DNA from: an uncultured Vibrio sp.
GTDB taxonomy: Bacteria; Pseudomonadota; Gammaproteobacteria; Enterobacterales; Vibrionaceae
Assembly (NCBI RefSeq): GCF_963675395.1
Contig: NZ_OY776222.1
Location: 248,001 to 312,000 of the forward strand
DNA length: 64,000 bases
Direction: 5' to 3'
The number at the start of each line of letters is the position of its first letter. Position 1 is the first letter of the stretch. The translations under genes and the position numbers were made by a program. Positions 58,832-64,000 of the stretch are shown here, one piece after another. The notes below the pieces were generated by a model, which was not told where the DNA came from, did not search any database, and saw nothing but the letters and a program-made list of their open reading frames with translations.

Positions 58832-60172
58832 TTAACTGACTTTAAATTTGGTCCACACTTGTGAGCGCCAACGCTTAGCCATGATGATGCCGCGAACCCA
58901 TTCATCTAACGCAATCGCCATCCAGGCCCCCATTACGCCGTAGCCCATATGAATACCAAAAAGGTAAGAAAACAGCACGCCTAACCCCCACATGCTCAAA
59001 ATGCCAATCTGTACCGGGAATTTGATGTCGCCAGCACCTTTTAAACCAGCAATGAAGATCAGGTTAAATACACGCCCGGCTTCCAACAGAATAGAACCCA
59101 GAACCAATGAGCCGGCCAGAGCAAGGATTTCAGGCTGGTCAGTAAACACTCGGAGAATTTCTTCTCTAAACAGGTAGATCATTGTTGTCGCAGCCGTAGA
59201 GGCAACAAAGCCAACCAAGAAATAAACCTGAAGACGTTTGAGGATGCTGCTCACCCAGCCCTTACCAATGTAATAACCCGTTTGAATTTGTGCTGCCTGT
59301 CCAATCGCAAGAGCAAAGGCAAAGGAAAAACGCGCTATGTTCTGCGCATAAGTAAATGCCGCCAGTGATGCTGTGCCCATCTGTACCACAAAGTAAACGA
59401 TACAGATTTGAGCGACGTTGTAAGACAGCACCTCACCTGCATTCATACCACCTATTTTTAAGATTTTTTTATAGATATCAGCAGGTACTTGCTTCATCGT
59501 CGACATTGGCATTTCGATGTTGGTTCGGTTCAAAATAAACACTAACATCAATGTACCAACGACTTGGCTCACAACGGTTGCAACAGCCACGCCCTCTACG
59601 CCATAAACAGGCAAACCAAACGGCTGATACAAGGCGATGTAGTTACCTGCAATGTTTAACACGCCACTGAGCAGGTTAACCACCATTGGGGACCGAGAGT
59701 AGCCATGACTGCGCAGAATCGTGGTAAGTACAATACCAATGGTAACGTTGAACGTCATCACGCCACTGATGAGCAAATATTCCCGAGCGAACTGCTCGAC
59801 CTGAGCTTCAAGCCCATAATATGGTAAGAAGAATATCGCACCAAGTACCGCTATCACGCTGAGTAAAATACCCACAATCACCGACAAAACAATACTCGCG
59901 ACACCGACATCGACCGAGTCTTTCTCTCGGTCTGCGCCGTTGTACTGAGCAATTAAAATGCCGGTACCGCTACTGACAAATGTTGAGACAACGATGAGAA
60001 AAAACGTCAATTGGGTGATAACCCCAACAGCCGACACCGCCTTATCTGAGTAGCTACTCAACATGAATACATCACTGGTTCCTAAAGCCGTCCTTAGCAA
60101 AATTTCCACGAGTATCGGCCAAGCTAATGTCACGATGGACATACGCTGGTTGATTTTCTGGCTTTTAGGCAT
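58832..60172 (-). CDS. MATE-family efflux transporter
   Basis: A 446-residue inner-membrane antiporter with about 12 helices in two similar halves, each opening with a P-x-x-x-E type helix (TLAWPILVEILLRTALGTSD; KIGGMNAGEVLSYN). This is the NorM-related MATE superfamily, exporting cationic drugs or metabolites with Na+ or H+. The start at 60172 has AAGG eleven bases before it; a GTG at 60193 is the alternative. Its leader contains an intrinsic terminator 25 bases before the start codon. No regulator gene adjoins it. The substrate is unknown. Confidence 0.88.
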   Translation of the reverse strand: MPKSQKINQRMSIVTLAWPILVEILLRTALGTSDVFMLSSYSDKAVSAVGVITQLTFFLIVVSTFVSSGTGILIAQYNGADREKDSVDVGVASIVLSVIVGILLSVIAVLGAIFFLPYYGLEAQVEQFAREYLLISGVMTFNVTIGIVLTTILRSHGYSRSPMVVNLLSGVLNIAGNYIALYQPFGLPVYGVEGVAVATVVSQVVGTLMLVFILNRTNIEMPMSTMKQVPADIYKKILKIGGMNAGEVLSYNVAQICIVYFVVQMGTASLAAFTYAQNIARFSFAFALAIGQAAQIQTGYYIGKGWVSSILKRLQVYFLVGFVASTAATTMIYLFREEILRVFTDQPEILALAGSLVLGSILLEAGRVFNLIFIAGLKGAGDIKFPVQIGILSMWGLGVLFSYLFGIHMGYGVMGAWMAIALDEWVRGIIMAKRWRSQVWTKFKVS

Positions 60173-60193
60173 AGTTGATAAACCTTCACACAA

Positions 60194-60230
60194 TGAAAAA
60201 CTGCTTCACAGAAAAGCCGTGAAGCAGTTT
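60194..60230 (-). terminator. Intrinsic terminator inside the MATE leader
   Basis: Twelve-base perfect arms AAACTGCTTCAC and GTGAAGCAGTTT with a nine-base loop, then TTTTTC on the minus strand. It lies between a promoter-like sequence (TTATAC near 60390) and the MATE start, so it may be an attenuator or the end of a short RNA. Confidence 0.75.
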
Positions 60231-60588
60231 ATAAGAATAACAATTGGGACTTGTGGATTGACCCAACAAATACGTGGTAGCGCAAATTCTATTCGCATTC
60301 AGCACACAACAACAACAGAATTTCATCGCTCAGGGTAATATTTTCTATCTCACGATGGTATTCATTGACAGTATGAAAGGCGGTTTCTTCAAGTATAATA
60401 AAAACAATAACTTAAGAGCGCATAGCCACCAACGCTAGACATCATCTTCATTTCAAAAATCTAACGTTAATTCAATCACTCATCGTCACATTCAAAATGA
60501 TTTACATCACAGATAACCGAACTTTTATTCTATCTGCCGTTCAGTTAACCACTAGAATAAAGGGAAAACGATTAAGTAAGGATAGAAG
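60231..60588. other. Interval between divergent MATE and diguanylate cyclase genes
   Basis: About 360 bases with the promoters of both genes. On the minus strand a 40-codon frame (60289-60411) reads like protein but has no canonical start codon. Nothing else was recognised. Confidence 0.5.
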
Positions 60589-61746
60589 ATGTCGACACTG
60601 GCTGGAGCACGTTTAGAAGAAATGGCGGATATCCGCGCAACAAGAAAAAAGAAGATTGTTTTTGTATGCTCCAGTATCGCTGCCACCTGCCTAGTGTATG
60701 GTGCACTCGTTCAAGCGTTGGAAGAACAGTGGGGGCTGTGTTTGCTCCATTCTCTATCTGCGGTAGCCTGCTTTGCGATTGGCTATATGATAAAAGTACA
60801 AAAGCATCACCAGTATGCCGACTTGCTATTAAGCTCGGTGCTCATGTTAGAAGGTTTACTGCTGCTACTTTTTAATGATGCTCCTTCAGGAAAAATGTTA
60901 TGGCTGTACCCGATCGTCGCGACACTCATTCTTATCAACGAGTTTAAAGTCGGACTGCTCTTTAGCTGCACCTACATATTCTTTATTTTTTTCGGCATCA
61001 CTTTTCTGGATAGATTGCCAACGGCCAGTCCGATGATTGAACGTCGGTTTATGTTAACCTTGATAGCCATTGCCTTCGTCTGTCACACATTTTCTTATTA
61101 CTACGCCAAAGTTCTGAATTACATTCAAACCCTCTACCGAGAAGGTATTGAAGAGCTGGCCTATTTTGACCAACTCACTAGCTTGGCGAATCGCTGGAGC
61201 TTTGAAACTTGGGCACAGCAAAAGCTGAGTAAAATCGATCATTTCAACACCAACGGCCTGACCGCCGTTATCTTCCTTGATATCGACAACTTTAAACTCA
61301 TCAATGATAACTACGGCCATGACGTTGGTGATCACGTACTAAAGGTATTTGCATCTCGATTAAAAGAGAGTATCCGCCTAACTGGCCAGACTTCCCCTAA
61401 GAATGATTATTCCATCGCTCGATTTGCAGGTGATGAATTTGTGCTGCTGCTTCACGATGTGCCCAACAAAGAAAGTTTGGATGAGGTGTTAAAACGCATC
61501 GTCAATTTATTCTCAAACCACTCCCTGGATTACGACCTTATTAATGACATTACGATGAGTGTAGGCGTGGCAATTTATAAACAAGATGCCAACGACTTAT
61601 CTGAACTGATTCGATGTGCAGACAAAGCCATGTATGTAGCAAAACACAGCGGAAAAAATCAGTACGCGTATTATGAACATTGTGCGCAGGTAGAAAAGTT
61701 GAACAACCAACAATTGCATCAACCAGAAATCGGAGAGGCTTATTAA
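60589..61746 (+). CDS. Membrane diguanylate cyclase, AGDEF variant
   Basis: A 385-residue protein with about five to six membrane helices in the first 190 residues and no large periplasmic domain, so it may sense the membrane state. The GGDEF domain follows (DQLTSLANRWSFE, then IFLDIDNFKLINDNYGHDVG). The active-site motif is AGDEF at residues 280-284; Ala at the first position is a variant seen in some active cyclases. No RxxD inhibitory site precedes it. GTAAGGATAGAAG precedes the ATG. Single gene. Confidence 0.9.
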   Translation: MSTLAGARLEEMADIRATRKKKIVFVCSSIAATCLVYGALVQALEEQWGLCLLHSLSAVACFAIGYMIKVQKHHQYADLLLSSVLMLEGLLLLLFNDAPSGKMLWLYPIVATLILINEFKVGLLFSCTYIFFIFFGITFLDRLPTASPMIERRFMLTLIAIAFVCHTFSYYYAKVLNYIQTLYREGIEELAYFDQLTSLANRWSFETWAQQKLSKIDHFNTNGLTAVIFLDIDNFKLINDNYGHDVGDHVLKVFASRLKESIRLTGQTSPKNDYSIARFAGDEFVLLLHDVPNKESLDEVLKRIVNLFSNHSLDYDLINDITMSVGVAIYKQDANDLSELIRCADKAMYVAKHSGKNQYAYYEHCAQVEKLNNQQLHQPEIGEAY

Positions 61747-61772
61747 GTTGGCGAGCGAATACTTAAATGATG

Positions 61773-62057
61773 CTAATAAGCGAAGCTATACATCACCCAT
61801 AAACCCACGAGTAGAATAACCAGCAACCAGATGACTTGGCTGGCTCGGCTGGATTTTCTTTGATGTGAAACCTCATTAGGTTTGAAGGCTTGTCGACTCA
61901 ATTTACCCACTAACTTTTTCTCTAGTGCGCTTTTGTACAACTCTCTCCGCTTTTGCGCAGCATTCGCTACCGCAGTAAAACGTTGCCTTTGATCTGTAGT
62001 AAAGTCGGTAGCCTCATAACGCGGAGGGAGATCGGTATGTTTGCGTTGTACTGACAT
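61773..62057 (-). CDS. Small tail-anchored protein, unrecognised
   Basis: A 94-residue protein. The first 70 residues are polar, basic and helical (QRQRFTAVANAAQKRRELYK), then one membrane helix runs to the C-terminus (VIWLLVILLVGLWVMYSF). A textbook ribosome site AAGGAGGAAGTG precedes the ATG at 62057. I do not recognise the family; the layout is of a tail-anchored inner-membrane protein with a cytoplasmic basic head. It is located just after ppnP. Confidence 0.78.
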   Translation of the reverse strand: MSVQRKHTDLPPRYEATDFTTDQRQRFTAVANAAQKRRELYKSALEKKLVGKLSRQAFKPNEVSHQRKSSRASQVIWLLVILLVGLWVMYSFAY

Positions 62058-62100
62058 CACTTCCTCCTTGGATTGATGAGTACACACTAAGTATACACAC

Positions 62101-62124
62101 AAAAAAACCACCCGAAGGTGGCTT
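62101..62124 (-). terminator. Terminator of ppnP
   Basis: Minus-strand GCCACC, loop TTCG, GGTGGT, then six T. It sits between ppnP and the small tail-anchored gene, so the latter has its own promoter or relies on read-through. Confidence 0.88.
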
Positions 62125-62148
62125 CAATTCGCTGCTCAAGACGGTGTT

Positions 62149-62433
62149 TTATAGATATTCACACAAGTACGCTGTCGCATCTTTAACTTGTAGCTCAAAC
62201 GATGAGTTGCCTTCAACGTCGAATGACTCACCGCTGTTGTATGTTGTCCAGTCAGCTTCACCTACACGTTTAACAATAAGGGCACCTTTTACTACGGTCA
62301 TTCGCTCTGGAGCTTGCGTACCAAACGTATACTCTCCCGGAAGCATCACACCGACACTCACTTCTTGTTCGTGTTGACTAAAACCTAGTGACTTCACACC
62401 GCCTGCAAAATAGCTGTTTTCCTTGATACTCAT
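62149..62433 (-). CDS. ppnP: Pyrimidine/purine nucleoside phosphorylase PpnP
   Basis: A 94-residue single-domain cupin-fold enzyme (formerly YaiE, DUF1255) that phosphorolyses several nucleosides. Family marks are NSYFAGGVKSLGF, VGVMLPGEYTFGT, PERMTVVKGAL and FDVEGNSSFELQV. The start at 62433 has GAGGGAACTGATA before it; the longer frame to 62448 adds five residues. Length matches the family exactly. Confidence 0.93.
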   Translation of the reverse strand: MSIKENSYFAGGVKSLGFSQHEQEVSVGVMLPGEYTFGTQAPERMTVVKGALIVKRVGEADWTTYNSGESFDVEGNSSFELQVKDATAYLCEYL

Positions 62434-62654
62434 TATCAGTTCCCTCATTAAAAATCTGACCTTTTTTACCCTGTTTTTCTCAACGACTCAAGCCCATAAA
62501 GCCTTCTAATTGAACATTAGTGACAAATAGATTCATAACCAGGTTTGCAAACCATGCGAAGCACATCAGAGCAGGTGAGTATTTAAGCACTATAGAGTTG
62601 ATAAATTGACCGTTTTTAACCTAACGACTATTGGCTCTTGTTTTTATAAAATCG

Positions 62655-63512
62655 CTACGCTTGCAGCTCAATTAAGCGTTCAAAGCTTTGGAATACTTGC
62701 TCGCACTTCATGACTCGCCCATGGCCTTGCCCTTGCGTGGTAACCAACTCAACATTAGCGATATCCTGTGCCGCTTTCGCGGAGATACTGTGTTTGGTGA
62801 ACTTGTCTTGTTCATCATGAACAATGATAGTCACTGACTCACGCTCAGAAAGGCGATTAAGCGGGTCAATCGATTGCAACGGATAATCAAACTGCGCTTC
62901 CACTTCGGATACCACCGCATTGAACAGTTTCATGGAATAGCCCGATCGCGCAATACTGCCAAACAGGTTTTCTACATAGTTTAGAACCGGAGCGATGAGC
63001 AAAAATGGCTTGTTCTCCAGCTTGCTGTGTCGACACTCAAGTGCAGAAGCCGTTCCCATGCTGTGCCCGATCAAACCAGCAATCTCGCCAACTGAATCCA
63101 ACACATCTTCCAGACCGCGAATAAACCCGGGAATGTGGCCGTATTGACCTTCGCTCTCACCATGCGCAGGATGGTCATAAGCCAATGCAGTAAAGCCTTT
63201 AGAAGCTATGTGCTCCATCAAAGGAAAAAACTGGCTCGCCGTACCCGACCAACCGTGAGTCAGAATCCAAATAGGGCCGGAGCCAAGAGAATAAGTTTTA
63301 ATCACACCATCAAAACCTTTGATCTCCCCTTGAACCAAGCCGTGTGGCTGCGCATTTTTCGGCTTAGTGCGTACAGGTGTCAGAAGCAGCTTTCTTGCGG
63401 TATTTTTGGCGTGTGATGGTGCCAGAGTGTGGTGCAGACGGGTACTGATATTAACCAAGCTACGCTTGACGCTAAAACGCTGCGAGGTGTTAAAGTAAAT
63501 TTTATCACTCAT
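62655..63512 (-). CDS. Alpha/beta hydrolase
   Basis: A 285-residue esterase/lipase-like hydrolase. The oxyanion-loop motif is LTHGWSGTASQF, and the nucleophile is Ser in GHSMGTASAL. The acid is Asp near VHDEQDKFT and the His lies in GQGHGRVMK. No signal peptide is evident; the first 55 residues are a basic extension. AAAGGAAAAGATC precedes the ATG at 63512. Its 3' neighbour upstream is a TetR-type regulator gene in the same direction, which may control it. Substrate unknown. Confidence 0.87.
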   Translation of the reverse strand: MSDKIYFNTSQRFSVKRSLVNISTRLHHTLAPSHAKNTARKLLLTPVRTKPKNAQPHGLVQGEIKGFDGVIKTYSLGSGPIWILTHGWSGTASQFFPLMEHIASKGFTALAYDHPAHGESEGQYGHIPGFIRGLEDVLDSVGEIAGLIGHSMGTASALECRHSKLENKPFLLIAPVLNYVENLFGSIARSGYSMKLFNAVVSEVEAQFDYPLQSIDPLNRLSERESVTIIVHDEQDKFTKHSISAKAAQDIANVELVTTQGQGHGRVMKCEQVFQSFERLIELQA

Positions 63513-63644
63513 GATCTTTTCCTTTGCTAGCAGCATAAATAAAATAGAACGGTCGTGCTTTTTATGCTGGTAAAAAAGGACGAACTCTGCCGCCCTCTCT
63601 AAATGTTTAATGTGTGCGTGTTCTAATTGAATTAAATCGGAGGC

Positions 63645-64000
63645 TTAGCCCTTCCAACGAGCAAACAAGTTATTAATACCTTGCCAGAACAATCTCTGAC
63701 TCTCGGCCTCGCCTTTAATCGAGTAAAACACATGCGCGCTTAGGTATTGTCCATACAAATCAAATGTTGCTTGTTTTGTATCTAAATGGCTTGAAAACTC
63801 ACGACTTTCTTTACCTTTCACGATTTGTATTTCTAAGTAGTCTAGCCACGTATTGATGGACTTTCTCAATGCGGCTTGCAACGGACAGTCTTCCTCTGCC
63901 GTATCATTCCACGCATCAAGAAACATGCAGCTACCCTGAAAAGAGTGATTCCAGGTCATCCAGGAATCTAACAACCCACGGATTTTTCTCTCTATGTGCT
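63645..64000 (-). CDS. TetR-family regulator, C-terminal part only
   Basis: The frame runs open to the window edge, so the DNA-binding N-terminus is outside. The visible 118 residues are helical and match TetR ligand-binding C-terminal domains of the YcdC/AcrR_C type: GSCMFLDAWNDTAEEDCPLQAALR and a terminal QRLFWQGINNLFARWKG. It lies upstream of the hydrolase gene in the same direction with 130 bases between. Confidence 0.75.
   Translation of the reverse strand, partial: HIERKIRGLLDSWMTWNHSFQGSCMFLDAWNDTAEEDCPLQAALRKSINTWLDYLEIQIVKGKESREFSSHLDTKQATFDLYGQYLSAHVFYSIKGEAESQRLFWQGINNLFARWKG

Overview
The window is chromosomal DNA of a Vibrio species. The evidence is a complete rRNA operon with the four spacer tRNAs Glu-Lys-Ala-Val, a TonB2-type energy-transduction operon containing TtpC, a YibL-type protein, an OmpW porin and a torCA pair. 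Gene density, codon use and gene types look like core chromosome throughout. No insertion sequence, phage, integron or CRISPR array was seen.

Layout. 1-3.1 kb: 3' part of an oligopeptidase B gene and a porin. 3.1-8.1 kb: a six-gene minus-strand operon (DUF3450, ttpC, exbB2, exbD2, tonB2, TPR protein) that energises outer-membrane uptake. 8.0-12.9 kb: a gene-poor gap with a perfect CRP site, an L-lactate/malate dehydrogenase-like enzyme, a glycerophosphodiesterase, an L,D-transpeptidase, D-lactate dehydrogenase and YibL. 13.0-14.9 kb: two tandem paralogues of an unrecognised alpha/beta-hydrolase-like protein. 15.2-21.3 kb: the rRNA operon on the minus strand, with tandem promoters and a trailing tRNA-Ser. 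21.4-25.5 kb: DUF3087, a TrmY-like protein and a TldD/PmbA pair.

25.8-31.5 kb: a thiamine salvage operon under a TPP riboswitch (thiD, a three-part HMP-type ABC transporter, tenA, thiM, thiE). 31.7-35.3 kb: TMAO respiration (torA, torC). 35.6-45.8 kb: mixed single genes (HAD phosphatase, a 57-residue protein, lipoprotein, M3 peptidase, DUF924, VOC, MBL, Rof, OmpW, cupin, Lrp, LysE exporter, siderophore-interacting protein behind a Fur box).

45.9-50.6 kb: an unsaturated-uronate catabolic operon (kduD, ygjV, an RpiB/LacAB-family isomerase, kdgK, eda) divergent from an IclR-type regulator, with two copies of a palindromic operator between them. It would turn 4-deoxy-5-hexosulose uronate into KDG, KDPG, and then pyruvate plus glyceraldehyde-3-phosphate. 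50.7-54.1 kb: glutathione-dependent formaldehyde detoxification (class III ADH and S-formylglutathione hydrolase) with a divergent LysR regulator. 54.4-64 kb: a SUOX-fold-like periplasmic protein overlapping a diguanylate cyclase gene, a Cof-type HAD phosphatase, a long RluA-family pseudouridine synthase, a MATE transporter with a terminator in its leader, a second cyclase, PpnP, a hydrolase and the 3' end of a TetR regulator.

Most of the window is ordinary Vibrio housekeeping. The parts most worth a second look are the cofactor-less SUOX-like/cyclase pair, the uronate operon with its non-KduI isomerase and YgjV, the paralogous TldD/PmbA pair, the tandem hydrolase-like genes, the orphan CRP site, and the terminator in the MATE leader.
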